Below are positions 39,874-53,010 of a DNA stretch of 64,000 nucleotides, one piece after another; position 1 is the stretch's first letter; every line of letters starts with the position of its first letter. The DNA is from Pseudoxanthomonas sp. NC8 (GTDB lineage: Bacteria > Pseudomonadota > Gammaproteobacteria > Xanthomonadales > Xanthomonadaceae), in the NCBI GenBank assembly GCA_025232375.1, contig CP060419.1, forward strand, positions 1,177,001-1,241,000, in the 5' to 3' direction. The position numbers and the translations under genes are program-made. The notes below the pieces were generated by a model that was given only the letters and a program-made list of their open reading frames with translations, searched no databases and was not told the DNA's origin.

Positions 39874-41386
39874 TGAGCGCATCCGCTTCCGCTTTCGAAT
39901 TTCTCCAGTCCCACGCCGCGCGCCTGTCCGGCGCCAGCATCGCCGGGCTGCTGCAAGACGAGCCGGGGCGCATCGAGGCGCAGGCCCTGCAGGTCGGGCC
40001 GCTGTACGCGACCTTCGCCCGCCAGCGCTACGACGCGCAGGCGCAGGATGCGCTGCTGGCGCTGGGCCGCCAGCGTGACCTTACCGGTGCGTTCCGGCGC
40101 CTGTTCGACGGCGAGAAGATCAATGTCACCGAAGGCCGCGCGGTGCTGCACACCGCGCTGCGCGGCGACCTGTCCACGGCGCCGGCGGCGCGCGAAGCCC
40201 ATGCCACCGCCGCCGACGTGCGCCAGCGCATGCGCGGCCTGATCGAGGCGCTGGAGGCCAGTGACGTCACCGACATCGTCAGCGTCGGCATCGGCGGCTC
40301 GGATGGGTCCGCGGCTGGTGGTCGACGCGCTGCGCGGGCCGCTGCCGGGCCGCTTCCGCGTGCACTTCATTTCCAACGTCGACGGCGCCGCCGCGCAGCG
40401 CGTGCTGGCGCCGCTGGATCCGAAGCGCACCGCGGCGATCTTCATCTCCAAGACCTTCGGCACCAGGAAACGCTGCTCAACGGCGCGATCGTGCGCGACT
40501 GGCTCGGCGGCAGTGAGCGCATCTACGCGGTCAGCGCCAACCCGGAGCGCGCCGCCGCATCGTTCGACATCGCCGCCGGGCGCGTGCTGCCGATGTGGGA
40601 CTGGGTCGGCGGCCGCTATTCGCTGTGGTCGGCGGTCGGCTTCCCGATCGCGCTGGCAATCGGTTTCGACGGTTTCGGGCAACTGCTTGCCGGTGCGGCC
40701 GAATTCGACGCGCATGCGCTGCAGGCGCCGCTGGAATCCAACCTTGCCGTACGCCACGGGCTGACCGCGGTGTGGAACCGCAATGCGCTGGGCCTGGCCT
40801 CGCACGCGGTGATGACCTACGACCAGCAGCCTGGCGCTGCTGCCGGCCTACCTGCAGCAGCTGGTGATGGAATCGCTGGGCAAGCGCGTGCAGCTGGACG
40901 GCAGCGCGGTCGCCGCCGACACCGTTCCGGTGTGGTGGGGCGGGGCGGGCACCGACGTGCAGCACAGCTTCTTCCAGGCCCTGCTGCCGGGGCACGGGGA
41001 TCGTGCCGGCCGACTTCGTCGGTACCGTGCGCAACGACGATCCGTACGCGGCAAACCACGAAGCACTCATGTCGAACCTGCTGGCGCAGACCGAAGCGCT
41101 GGCCAACGGTAAGGCCAGCGACGATCCGCACCGTGCCTACCCGGGCGGCCGGCCGAGCACGACGATCCTGCTCGATGCGCTGACGCCGCGGTCGCTGGGC
41201 GCGCTGCTGGCGCTGTACGAGCACAGCGTCTACGTGCAGTCGGTGGTGTGGGGCATCAACGCGTTCGACCAGTTCGGCGTGGAGCTGGGCAAGCAGGTCG
41301 CCAACACCCTGCTGCCGGCGTTGCGCGGCGAGTCGAAGGCCGCCGATCCGGTGACTGCCGATCTGATCGCGCGACTGCGCGGCTGA
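39870..41386 (+). CDS. pgi: Glucose-6-phosphate isomerase
   Basis: Interconverts glucose 6-phosphate and fructose 6-phosphate. [52 protein letters not shown] and [15 protein letters not shown] are PGI signatures; the last two hold PROSITE-type regions with the catalytic Glu/His/Lys. Frames break near 40302 (CCTGGG damaged at GSDLGP), 40465, 40830 and 41000. About 505 residues. GGTAAGG occurs at 41108 in [18 protein letters not shown]. Starts at 39870 or at the ATG three bases later. Confidence 0.92.
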
Positions 41387-41428
41387 GTCTGGCCCAGGCG
41401 GCCCGCGCCGGACGCGCGGGCGCGCCGG

Positions 41429-42239
41429 TCACACCGGTCCGCGCAAGCGCTGCGGGTGGCTGTAGACCACCTGCCGGCCCGGACGCACGAAACCCACCAG
41501 GGTCAGGTTGCTGGCGCGGGCTAAGGTCCACCGCCAGCGCGGTGGGTGCCGATACCGCGGCCAGCAGGCCCACGCCCAGGCGTGCGGCCTTGGTGACCAG
41601 CTCGTAGCTGGCGCGGCTGCTGACCAGGACGAAACCGCCGCGCAGGTCCACGCGCTCGCGCACCAGCGCGCCGAGCAGCTTGTCCAGCGCGTTGTGCCGG
41701 CCCACGTCCTCGCGCACGATCGTGATGCGTCCTTCGGGTGATGCCCACGCCGCCGCGTGCATCGCGCCGGTGCTGGCGTTGATCGGCTGGAACCGTTCCA
41801 GATCCAGGCTCGCGCGCTGCAAGGCGGCGCTGTCCAGGAAGCGGGCCATCGGCCACCGGCGCGGGCGCTTGCAGCACGTCTTCGAGCCGGCGGCTGCCAC
41901 ACAGGCCGCAGCCGCTGCGACCGGGCAGCAGGCGTGCGTCGCCGGACTCGGGAATGGCGACCGACGGCGCATCGATATCGACGACGAAGCCTTCCAGCCG
42001 CGCCTGCACATCCACGCCATGGATGCCATCGACGCTGTCGATAAGGCCCTCGCTGAGCGAGAAGCCGTGCGCGAAATCCTCCAGGTCCACCGGCGTGGCC
42101 ATCATCACCGCGAACGGCTCGCCGTTGTAACGCACCTCCACCGGCGCCTCTTCGGCCAGCCAGTCTTCGCTGCTTCCGTGGCTGCCCTGGCCATGCACGG
42201 TGACCGTGCGTCGCCCGCGGCCGGCGTGCGCGTCAGTGG

Positions 42240-42243
<4 letters not shown>
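41429..42243 (-). CDS. fdhD: Formate dehydrogenase accessory sulfurtransferase FdhD
   Basis: Transfers sulfur to the molybdenum cofactor of formate-dehydrogenase-type enzymes. LAEEAPVEVRYNGEPFAVMMATP starts the family; the sulfur-carrying Cys lies in SGCGLCGSRRLE, and REDVGRHNALDKLLG and LVSSRASYELVTKAA follow. Frames break near 41850 and 41525 (TAAGG). About 270 residues. ATG at 42243 lies within the ATGA that ends the molybdoenzyme gene, so the two are coupled and FdhD probably serves it. Confidence 0.9.
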
Positions 42244-44618
<2,375 letters not shown>

Positions 44619-44696
44619 GGCGTCGGCCTCGCGTGATCGAGGGTCAATGATAGGCGTGCTGCAGGAAGGCGGCGTGCTTGCCGTCGCTGGCGTCGT

Positions 44697-44975
44697 TCAG
44701 TCGCTGCGGCTGGCGCGATCCAGGTATTCCTGCAGCAGCGCCAGTTGCTCCTGCGCCTCCGGATGCCCGACCGCCGCGGCGGCGCGGACCTGTTCCAGGT
44801 CCGGATGGCGCACGACCAGCACGATGTCCTCGCACTGCGGGCACTGGTATTCGCTGAAGTCCTCGTGCGGCTGCAGCGTCATCGCGCGGCTGTCGCCGCG
44901 CCAGTCGCAGGCGGCGCACTGCAGCTCGCGCGTGCGCCAGCCCGGCTGGAAATAGTCTTCGATCAGGTTGGACAT
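44697..44975 (-). CDS. Small zinc-ribbon protein of unknown function
   Basis: 92 residues with ATG at 44975. Two Cys pairs, QCAACDW and YQCPQCED, spaced about 28 residues apart, form a plausible zinc ribbon; the rest is acidic with a C-terminal helix (EAQEQLALLQEYLDRAS). I do not recognise a named family. It overlaps the end of the esterase relic upstream and lies 78 bases before the YdeP gene on the same strand, so it may be co-transcribed with the molybdoenzyme. Confidence 0.65.
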   Translation of the reverse strand: MSNLIEDYFQPGWRTRELQCAACDWRGDSRAMTLQPHEDFSEYQCPQCEDIVLVVRHPDLEQVRAAAAVGHPEAQEQLALLQEYLDRASRSD

Positions 44976-45412
44976 CGTGGGGTTTCCCGTTGGCATTCCA
45001 GTGTAGGTGCTGGGCGAACAGCCAGTCCCGCATCTTCGGGTCGGAGCAGGCGGCATCCGGTGCGTTGTGGTTGCCGTCGGGTACCCGGTGCAGCGGAAAC
45101 CGGCACCGGCGGCCTGCGTGGCGCGATGCAGCTTGCGGTCTTCCCCGGCCGGGACCAGGCGTCGTCGTGGGCGCCATGGAACCTCCAGGCCGGCGCGGGC
45201 TTCAGGCGCGTGGCCAGAGCGGTGTACGGATCGGCCGCGTCGGCCACGGCCGGCACGAACACGGCGCAGCGATGGCTGCGGCCAGCGTGGACCCGTTCGC
45301 GCTGGACGAAATGGCCGCCTGGCATGGCCTTCGTACCGTGCGCGCGGCAGCCGGCCATCAGCGGCAGGACAGGCAGCAGGAGGGCAAAGGGCAGGGCGCG
45401 GCATACACGCAT
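44963..45412 (-). pseudogene. Internally deleted secreted esterase (alpha/beta hydrolase)
   Basis: Begins with a lipoprotein-type signal (ALPFALLLPVLPLMAGC), then GGHFVQRERVHAGRSHR and CAVFVPA as in secreted phospholipase/carboxylesterase-like hydrolases. It then jumps to the C-terminal part: TALATRLKPAPAWRFHGAHD with the catalytic Asp region and VPDGNHNAPDAACSD with the His. The middle, about 120 residues with the GxSxG nucleophile, is absent. The tail also shows frameshifts near 45170 and 45085. The missing core is far larger than the small indels seen elsewhere, so this looks like a true deletion. Confidence 0.55.
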
Positions 45413-45459
45413 CGCATCTGTGCCATCGGCAAACGAGCGCACAGCATGGTCGTCGGTGC

Positions 45460-46068
45460 TCAGTGCCGGCCCGCGATCCAGACCCGGGTCGTGGTGGCGT
45501 TCAGCAGCACCTATAGGCACCAGAACGCGATGCGATAGCTGCGCTTGCGGGTCTTGTGGTGCAGCATGCGCTGCGCGACGAACGCGCCCGGCCAGCCGCC
45601 GGCCAGTTCCAGAAGGTGCAGGGTGGATTCCGGGATCCGCCGTCGCCCGCGCTGTGCCGCGTGCTTGTCCAGCGCATACGCGATCCAGGCGACGCAGCAC
45701 AGGGCCAGCAGGAACGCCGCGCCGGGCATCGGCATGCGCCCGCCATGGGTGGCCCAGGCGATGCCGGCCGCGTGCGCACCGGCCAGCAGCCACCCAGGCC
45801 ACGCCGGCAGGGGCGGGGAGGCGCGTGCGCCGCCGCCGCGGCCCGTCGCCCGGGCGCAACCGCACGGCAGACGCCTTCCGCGCGCCAGCGGCCGTCGGCC
45901 TGCCGTTGCGCATGGAATTTCACCAGCTCGCCCGGTTCCGGGCGCCGTCCGTCCCTGGCGGTAGTCGCGGATGTGGAAGAAGAGCCGGGGCTGCGAGGTG
46001 GCCAGCGGCTGGATGAAGCCGAAGCCGCGCGCCTCGTTCCAGTCGACGATCCTGCCCAGCGATGCCAT
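45460..46068 (-). CDS. Cold-shock domain plus DUF1294 membrane protein
   Basis: N-terminus GRIVDWNEARGFGFIQP with PRLFFHIRDY is a cold-shock (OB-fold) domain holding the RNP-1-like GFGFI. After a linker, hydrophobic segments (AAFLLALCCVAWIAYALDK) lead to the DUF1294 signature RRIPESTLHLLELAGGWPGA and HHKTRKRSYR. Frames break near 45958, 45830 and at 45509-45513, where CCTATAGG makes a false TAG; the true end is LNATTTRVWIAGRH at 45460. About 200 residues. Known architecture in proteobacteria; molecular role unknown. Ten bases after the mgtE stop. Confidence 0.8.
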
Positions 46069-46078
46069 GGCCGGAGGC

Positions 46079-47442
46079 TCAGTGCAGCAGGGTCAGCGTG
46101 GCCAATCCTGGGAAGACGAAGAAGCCCATCGAATCGGTCACCGCGGTCAGGAAGATGCCGCTGGACAGGGCCGGATCGAAGCCCAGCCGCTTGAGGGTCA
46201 GCGGCACCAGTACGCCGGCCGTGGCGGCCAGCAGCAGGTTGATGGTCAGCGCCGCGGCGATCACCAGCGACAGGGCGAGGTTGCCGAACCAGGCCAGCAC
46301 GATCGTGGCCAGCACCGTGCCGAGCGCCAAGGCCGTTGAGCAGGGCCACGCGCATCTCCTTCCACAGCAGCACGCGCACGTTGGATGCGCCGACCTTGGC
46401 CCAGCGCAAGGCCGCGCACCATCAGTGCCAGCACCTGGGTGCCGGCGTTGCCGCCGATGCCGGCCACGATCGGCATCAGCACGGCCAGGGCGACCAGCTT
46501 GTCGATGGTCCCGGCGAATTCGCCGACCACGCTCGCCGCCACGAACGCCGTGCACAGGTTGATCGACAGCCATATCAGGCGCCGCCGCATCGCGCGCCAG
46601 ACCGGGCTGAACAGGTCCTCGTCCTCGTCCAGGCCGGCCGCGCCCCAGCGCCGGTGCTCGGCCTGTTCGCGGATGATGTCGACCACGTCGTCGATGGTGA
46701 TGCGGCCGAGCAGGATGTTGTTCCCGTCGACTACCGGCGCGGAGATCCAGTCGTGGTCGGAGAACATCCGCGCCACTTCCTGTTCCGACTCGCCGACGTC
46801 GATCGCCGGCTGCTGGTCGTCGATAAGGCGGTTGATCGGGGTCGAATCCTCGTGCGTGACCAGCGCGGCCAGCGGCACGCGGCCCAGGTACTGGTGGCGG
46901 CGGCTGACCACGTACAGGTGGTCGGTGTGGTCGGGCAGTTCGCCGCGCAGGCGCAGGTAGCGCAGGACCACGTCGACGTTGACGTCGGCACGCACGGTGA
47001 CCACGTCCGGGTTCATCAGGCGGCCGGCGCTGTCCTCGGGATAGGACAGCACCTGCTCCAGGCGCTCGCGGTTCTCGCGGTCCATCGACTTGAGGACCTC
47101 GTCGATGACCGTGTCGGGCAGGTCCTCGACCAGGTCGGTAAGGTCGTCGATGTCGAGGTCTTCGACCGCGGCGACCAGCTCGTCCGGATCCATGTCCGCG
47201 ATCAGGCTTTCGCGCACCTCGTCGCCGACGTGCAGCAGCACCTCGCCGTCGTCCTCGGCATCGACCAGGCCCCACACGACCTCGCGCTTGCCCGGGGGCA
47301 GCGACTCGAGCAGGTTGCCGATCTCGGCCGGGGAGAGGGTGTTGACCAGTCGCCGCACCGGGCCGAGCCGGCCGCTGTCCAGCGCATCGGACAGCAGGCG
47401 CAGCTGGCGCGCAGTCTTGTCGTGGCGGACGGCTTCGGCCAT
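46079..47442 (-). CDS. mgtE: MgtE magnesium channel/transporter
   Basis: Inner membrane Mg2+ channel. The N-domain has superhelical repeats (LSPAEIGNLLESLPPGKR, DDLTDLVEDLPD), then two CBS domains (MNPDVVTVRADVNVDVVLRY, ISAPVVDGNNILLGRITIDD) that sense Mg2+, and five C-terminal helices with MPIVAGIGGNAGTQ and the pore Asp in FLTAVTDSMGFFVF. About 453 residues. Frames break near 46407 and 46329, both at CAAGG/CCAAGG, the reverse of CCTTGG. The ATG is at 47442. Confidence 0.93.
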
Positions 47443-47531
47443 GCGCGTCTCCGGGTGGGGCCGCGAACCGGAAGGACGCGCGGCGGGTCAGGTATCCATG
47501 CGGCGATTATCGCCTACGCATCGTCGGGTGC

Positions 47532-48462
47532 CTACACCGTAGATGCGGCGCGCGCCCGGCGGCGGGTAAGGCGCCGGCGCACCGCGCGGACCAGGCGGCC
47601 GAGCGCGGTGCTTTCCAGTTCGGCCTGGAGATGTTCGATGTCGCGGTACAGGCGCCGGTTGTGGCCGATGTGGTCGGTCACCAATGCCGCCAGTTCGTCG
47701 CAGTCGGACGGCGTGAGCATGTAGCCCGGCACGAAACGCTCCGGGAGTCCGCGATCGACATAGACCGTGGAGTGCGTGGGCGCCGTCTCCTGTGCTGGCC
47801 GGGCCGCGGTATAGAAATAGAAGGCGACGGAACGCCGGCTGTCCGCCGCCCGTTCGGCCGGCAGCGTGATCCGGCGGAAACCATGCCAGCTGCGCTCGGT
47901 GGTCTCGAAGATCACGCAGCGGTTGAACAGCGGAAGGACTTCGACCACCTGGTCGTTGGTGGGGTCGTAGGGGTCGCGGTGCAGTTGGGGTGCCGCCCCA
48001 GCCGGCCTGCCAGTCCGGATTGAGGTACACGATCAGGTTCAGGCGCCGGTGCCACAGGGTCGACGGGTGGTAGTTGAAGTCGATGTGCACATCGAGCGCC
48101 CAGCCCTGCCGGTTCTCGTGGGTGCCGCCGCCGAAGTACATCGGATCGTAGAGCAGGTCCGGAATGCCGGTGATCCGGCCCACCAGTTCGAGGAACGCAG
48201 CCGATTGCACCAGCTGGTCGAGCGCGCGGTAGTCAGCGCCCAGCTCGCGCAGTCCGGCATTGATCGACTTGCCCCCTGCATGCCCGTCCTCGTTGAGGTG
48301 GTCGCCGCGCTCGAAGGCGGGAAACTGCCCGAGCAGGCGCCCGGCGAACGACGGCTCCAGGAAGTCGTCGATCACGCAGTGCCGGAACGGCTGGTTCCCG
48401 GCGAACGCCTGGCGCAGGTCGTCGAGGCGCGTCGCCAGTTCGGGATTGAGCAGGGAGGACAT
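47532..48462 (-). CDS. 2-oxoglutarate/Fe(II) oxygenase (prolyl-4-hydroxylase-like fold)
   Basis: ATG at 48462. HCVIDDFLEPSFAGRLL is the typical N-terminal segment; the iron triad is His and Asp in DVHIDFNYHP and His in ERSWHGF, with Arg of FRRITL for 2-oxoglutarate. The reading frame breaks near 48000 (GWGG to LHRDPYDPTN), the rest running to 47532; an alternative long frame to 47488 is a shadow. About 310 residues. Substrate unknown; relatives sit in glycan or protein modification clusters. It stands between ptsI and mgtE, which are direct neighbours in many relatives. Confidence 0.82.
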
Positions 48463-48516
48463 CGCGGGTGGGCCATGCGGGTGACGCGCGATTGTCGCAG
48501 TGTTCCCGGCCCCGGG

Positions 48517-50231
48517 TCACCGGGCGGTGGCATCCGCCAGCCAGCGCTCGATCGCACCGCGGTCGCGCGCCCGCAGCAGCTTGTCGGCGCGCTCGCGCAG
48601 GTCCCGGTGGCGGCATTCGCGGATCGTGCGGCGCAGTTCCAGCAGTCCCGAGGGATGCAGGCTGAATTCGCGCAGGCCGAGCGCAAGCAGCAGCGGCGCC
48701 AGGCGCGCGTCGCTGGCCATTTCGCCACATACGGCCACCGGCGTGTCCGACTGTTCGCCGGCGCCGATGACATGGGCCAGCAGGCGCAGCACGCCGGGGT
48801 GCAGCGGCGAGTACAGGTCGCCCAGTGCGTCGTTGTTGCGGTCCACGGCCAGCAGGTACTGGACCAGGTCGTTGGTGCCGACCGACATGAAATCGACCGC
48901 GTCGACCAGCCCGTAGACGCCGATGGCGGCCGCCGGCACCTCGATCATCGCACCCAGTGGCGGCGCCTCGACCGCCACCCCGCGCCGGCGCACCACCGCC
49001 ACCGCGCGGCGCAGGCGGCGCCGGACCAGCAGGATCTCTTCGCGGCAGCTGACCATCGGCACCAGCACCCGTACCGGTCCATAGGCGGCGGCGCGGACGA
49101 TCGCCCGCAGCTGGGTGTCGAACACCCGGTCGTAGAGCAGCGACAGGCGCACGCCGCGCACGCCCAGCGCCGGGTTGTCCTCGTTCTCCAGGTAAGGCCG
49201 GTGCGGTCGGCCTTGTCGGCGCCGGGTCAGGGTGCGGAAGGTAACCGGCCGGCCGCTCATGCCCAGCACCGCGTCGCGGTAGATATGGAACTGCTCGTCC
49301 TCGTCGGGCAGCTCGCTGCGCTGCAGGAACAGGAATTCGGTTCGGAACAGGCCCACCCCGGCGGCGCCGAGCGCATGCGCGCGGGCCACGTCCTCGTGCG
49401 ACTCGGCATTGGCGTACAGGGCGATATCGACGCCGTCGCGGGTGCGGGTCGGCTTGCTGCGCAGGCGCTCGAGGTCGCGGCGCTCGCGCGCGTCCTGCAG
49501 CTCGCGCTGGTGGTAGCGGCGCAGGTCGGAGGCGTCCGGGTCGACGACGACTTCGCCGGTTTCGCCATCCACCATCACCACGTCGCCGTCGTTGGCCCGC
49601 GACAGCGCGTCGGCCGCGCCGACCACCAGCGGCAGGTGCAGGCTGCGGGCGAGGATCGCGCTGTGTGAGAGCGGGCTGCCGCCGGCGGACACGACCGCGA
49701 CCACGCCCTGTGCCTGCAGCTGGGCCAGCTCGGACGGCGCGACGTTGTCGCAGACCAGCACTTCGCCGGCGGTACCGCGCGGCACCGCGTCGCGACGATG
49801 GAGGTGGGCGTTGATCCGTCCGATGATGTGGTCGAGGTCGTCGAGCCGGCTCTTCAGGTACGGGTCGTCCATCCGGTCGAACACGGCGGTAAGGCGGTCG
49901 CGCTGCACCCGCAATGCGTAGGCTGCGGAATACCGCTCCTGGCGGATCAGCCCGTCGAGCGCGTTGACCAGCTCAGGGTCGTCTAGCAGCAGGGCGTGCA
50001 GGTCGATGAACTCGACCGCTTCCTTGGACAGCGCGCCCTGCAGTTTCTCGCGCAGGGTGCGCATTTCGGCGCGCGCGGCTTCCAGCGCCACCTGCAGGCG
50101 CGCGGCTTCCGCCTCGACCTTGGCGGCCGGGACGTGCTGCTCGGCCATCTCGAGCACATGCGGCAGGCGTACCCGGGCGCGGCCCAGGCCAGGCCCCGCG
50201 AGGCGCCGTGGCCGGCGAATGCATGCTTCAC
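48517..50231 (-). CDS. ptsI: Phosphoenolpyruvate-protein phosphotransferase (PTS enzyme I)
   Basis: Takes phosphate from PEP and passes it to HPr. The phosphorylated His is in GGSPLSHSAILARSL; VGLFRTEFLFL, ENEDNPALGVRGVRLSL, VPMVS, FMSVGTNDLVQY and CGEMASD (active Cys) follow as in the family. The start is probably GTG at 50231 (KHAFAGHGASRGLA), with one C missing near 50185 (GGCCTGGCC) before GRARVRLPHVLE. A further break near 49195-49225 disturbs TLDLGADKADR and shows CCTTACC. About 570 residues. Follows ptsH by 70 bases. Confidence 0.9.
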
Positions 50232-50301
50232 CGGCGTGTTCCGGGACGTGGAGCGGGACCGGGCGCGTACATCCGAAGGTGACGGCCCGCCGCATCCATG
50301 C

Positions 50302-50569
50302 TCAGGCGTCCTCGTCGAAACGTCGTTCGAACAGCGAGGCGATGGCGGCCATGGCCGTGGCTTCATCCTCGCCTTCGGTGCGCACGGTCACCGGGGTGCC
50401 TGGCCGGCGGCCAGCAGCATCACGCCCATGATGCTCTTCGCGTTGACCTCGCGCCCCTTGGCCTGCAGGGTCACCGAACAGCGGAACGGCGCCAGTTCCT
50501 GCACCAGCTTGGCAGTCGCGCGGGCGTGCAGGCTGGGCGGTTGGACACGGTGAGTTCACGTTCAAGCAT
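50302..50569 (-). CDS. ptsH: HPr phosphocarrier
   Basis: Small phosphocarrier between enzyme I and EIIA. MLERELTVSNR is followed, after bases lost near 50535, by LHARATAKLVQELAPF with His15, and by AKSIMGVMLLAAGQGT containing the regulatory Ser46 that HprK can phosphorylate. About 89 residues. The start overlaps the EIIA stop by eight bases. Confidence 0.88.
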
Positions 50570-50955
50570 CGTCGATGATCGCTCCATTGCGCGTACCGGC
50601 CGCCGCGGTGGCAGGCAGGTGGTCCAGTCCCTGTTCCGGATAGTTCATGACTCGCAGCAGCATCGGCAGGCTCAACGCCGCCACCCGCCGCACCGGGGTT
50701 CCCAGCCGGGCCACTTTCGCGGCCAAGGTTGCTGGGGCTGGCGCCGTACAGGTCGGTCAACACCAGCACCCCGTCCCCGCCATCGACCCGGCGCAACGCC
50801 GCCGAAGCGGTGGGAAGCAGCTGGTCCAGGTCGGCATCGAACGGCACTTCGAAAGCTTCCGCCCGCAGCGGCAGGGTGCGCAGCAGGGTGGTCGCGACCG
50901 CCAGCAGCGCGTTGCCGACGCCGGGGTGGGTGATCAGGAGAATGCCACAGGCCAT
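50562..50955 (-). CDS. PTS EIIA, mannose/fructose family
   Basis: MACGILLITHPGVGNALL contains the phosphorylated His near residue 10; DADLDQLLP and DGVLVLTDLYGASPSN are typical of the EIIA-Man domain. The frame slips near 50725 (PSNLAAKVARLG, a CCTTGG string), and the true C-terminus NYPEQGLDHLPA ends at 50562. About 130 residues. No EIIB or EIIC gene is nearby, so it is probably a regulatory acceptor rather than part of a sugar permease. Confidence 0.87.
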
Positions 50956-51065
50956 GGCGGAAAGTTAACAGAGCGCTATGGCCGGTGTAAGCGGTTGCGT
51001 GCGGTTCTTCACTGTTCCGGCGGCATGCCGGTGGCTGGCCGGGCGGCCGCGCTGGCCGGGGCCGG

Positions 51066-51945
51066 TCAGTCCTGCTCGCGGTGGTAGGTCGCCACCTGCT
51101 CCCAGCCCTGCTCCCTGGCATGTCCGGTAAGGCGTTCGGCCAGGTAGACCGAGCGATGCTTGCCGCCGCCGGTGCAGCCGAAGGCGACCGTCACGTAGGC
51201 GCGGGTCTCGTTGCGCAGCTTCGGCAGCCAGGTATCGAGGAAGCCGGCGACCTGGGACGCGTAGAGCGCCACTTCCGGCTGTGCATCCAGGTAGTCCCGC
51301 ACCCGCGCATCGCGGCCGCTGAGCGGGCGCAGCTCGGCGTCCCAGTGCGGATTGGGCAGGACCCTCGCGTCGAACACGAAGTCCGCGTCGGTCGGTACGC
51401 CACGCCGGTAAGCGAAGGACTCGAACAGCAGCGAGAGCCCGGCCACCTATGGCTGAGCGCGAACTCGGTGATGACCTTAGCGCCGCAGCTGGTGCACGTT
51501 CAGCGCGCTGGTGTCCACCACCGCATCGGCCTCCTCGCGCAGCGGCCGGGTCAGCTCGCGCTCGCGCACAAGTGCTTCCGGCAGCGACAGGCCAAGCCGG
51601 GTGAGCGGATGTCGCCGGCGGGTGTCGGCAAAGCGCCGCAGCAGCACCTCGTCGGTGGCGTCGAGAAGTAGAGCAGGCGCGCATCCACGCCCAGCGATGT
51701 CGCCATCGCCCGCCATTCGGTAAGGCGGCTGAGGTCGCTGTGCCGGCTTCGCGCGTCGATGCCCACGGCCATGCGTTCCGGCAGCCCGTCCTCGCGGACC
51801 AGGCTGCGGATGGGGACGGGAGCAGCTCCACCGGCAGGTTGTCGACGCAGTAGTAGTCCAGGTCCTCGAAGGTCTTCAGCGCCACCGACTTGCCCGAGCC
51901 GGACAGGCCGCTGACGAGGACCAGGGTGGGCCGGGTCGCGCTCAT
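51066..51945 (-). CDS. rapZ: RNase adapter RapZ (YvcJ-type P-loop ATPase)
   Basis: Nucleotide-binding protein that in enterics directs RNase E to the GlmZ small RNA. Walker A GLSGSGKS follows the start; [12 protein letters not shown] is the Walker B-like motif, and the C-terminal domain keeps [16 protein letters not shown]. Frames break near 51820, 51700 and 51455. About 290 residues. ATG at 51945 overlaps the hprK stop (ATGA). Whether a GlmZ-like RNA exists here cannot be seen. Confidence 0.9.
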
Positions 51946-52894
51946 CCGCCGCGCCGCTCCAGCAGGTTGCTGTGCCGGGCGATGAACATCGCCGCCGGGT
52001 CGATCCCCTTGGTGCGCAGGATGTGCAGGCGGGTGGCCGCTTCGGTCAGCACCGCCAGGTTGCGGCCGGGCATCACCGGCAGGGTGATCAGCGGCACGTC
52101 CAGGTCGAGCACATGGCGGGTGCCGGAATCGCCGGTCAGGCGCTCGTAGCCATGCGGATTGGGCTCGGTCATCGGCCGGGTCAGGTGCACGATCAGGCGC
52201 AGGTACTTGTTCTTCTTGACCGCGGTGTCGCCGAACATCTCGCGTACGTTGAGCACGCCCAGGCCGCGCACTTCCAGCAGGTCCTGCAGCAGCTCCGGGC
52301 AGGTGCCGTCGAGCACGTCCGGGGCGATCTGTGTGAATTCGGGGGCGTCGTCGGCGACCAGGCGGTGGCCGCGGCTGAGCAGCTCCAGTGCCAGCTCGCT
52401 CTTGCCGGAGCCGGCTTCGCCGGTGATCAGCACGCCGATCGAATAGATCTCCATGAACACCCCGTGCAGGGTCACGCGCGGGGCGAGCGTGCGGGCGAGG
52501 TGGTAGGACAGGTGGTTGAGCAGTTCATGGCCGCGCTTGGGCGCAACCCACAGCGGGGTGTCGCTTTCCTCGGCGGCGGCGCGCAGGTCCTCCGGACAGG
52601 ACTGGTTCTTGCTGATCACCAGCGCCAGCGGGCGGAACTGGATGATCTTCTCGATCGTCTCCCAGCGCAGCCGCGCGTCCAGCGAATCGAGTAGGACAGT
52701 TCCTCGCTGCCGAGGATCTGCACCTTGTTCGGATAGACCGCGTTGAGGTAGCCGGTAAGGGAGGGGCGGCGCGCGTTGGTGTCGCCCGACTCGATTCCGC
52801 GGTTTTCGCCCTTCTGCCCGGCCAGCCAGCGCAGGCCAAGCTTCTCCTGCTGCTGCTCGAACAGTTCGCGCGCGGTGATGCTGGCGTTCCTCAT
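51942..52894 (-). CDS. hprK: HPr kinase/phosphorylase
   Basis: Bifunctional enzyme that adds and removes phosphate on HPr Ser46. ATG at 52894. The N-domain carries [19 protein letters not shown] and [15 protein letters not shown]; the kinase domain has Walker [25 protein letters not shown] and the signature [19 protein letters not shown]. The frame is broken near 52692, at ELSYLDSLD. About 317 residues. Between hpf and rapZ, the usual xanthomonad place; no ptsN is seen between hpf and hprK. Confidence 0.92.
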
Positions 52895-53010
52895 GCAGCC
52901 CGGCCTCGTTTCGATGGGGGTGCGCGATTGTCGCCCAGATTTCCGTCAAAGCGGGAGGAGGCGGGGGTGCCGGCGGCGTTGCCGCCGCCGGCGGTGCCGC
53001 GGAGCGGCGC

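Noticed and set aside
47488..48462. The long frame ending at 47488 as the full oxygenase
   Set aside because: Past about 48000 it is out of frame; the iron-ligand His and the conserved C-terminus lie in the frame ending at 47532.
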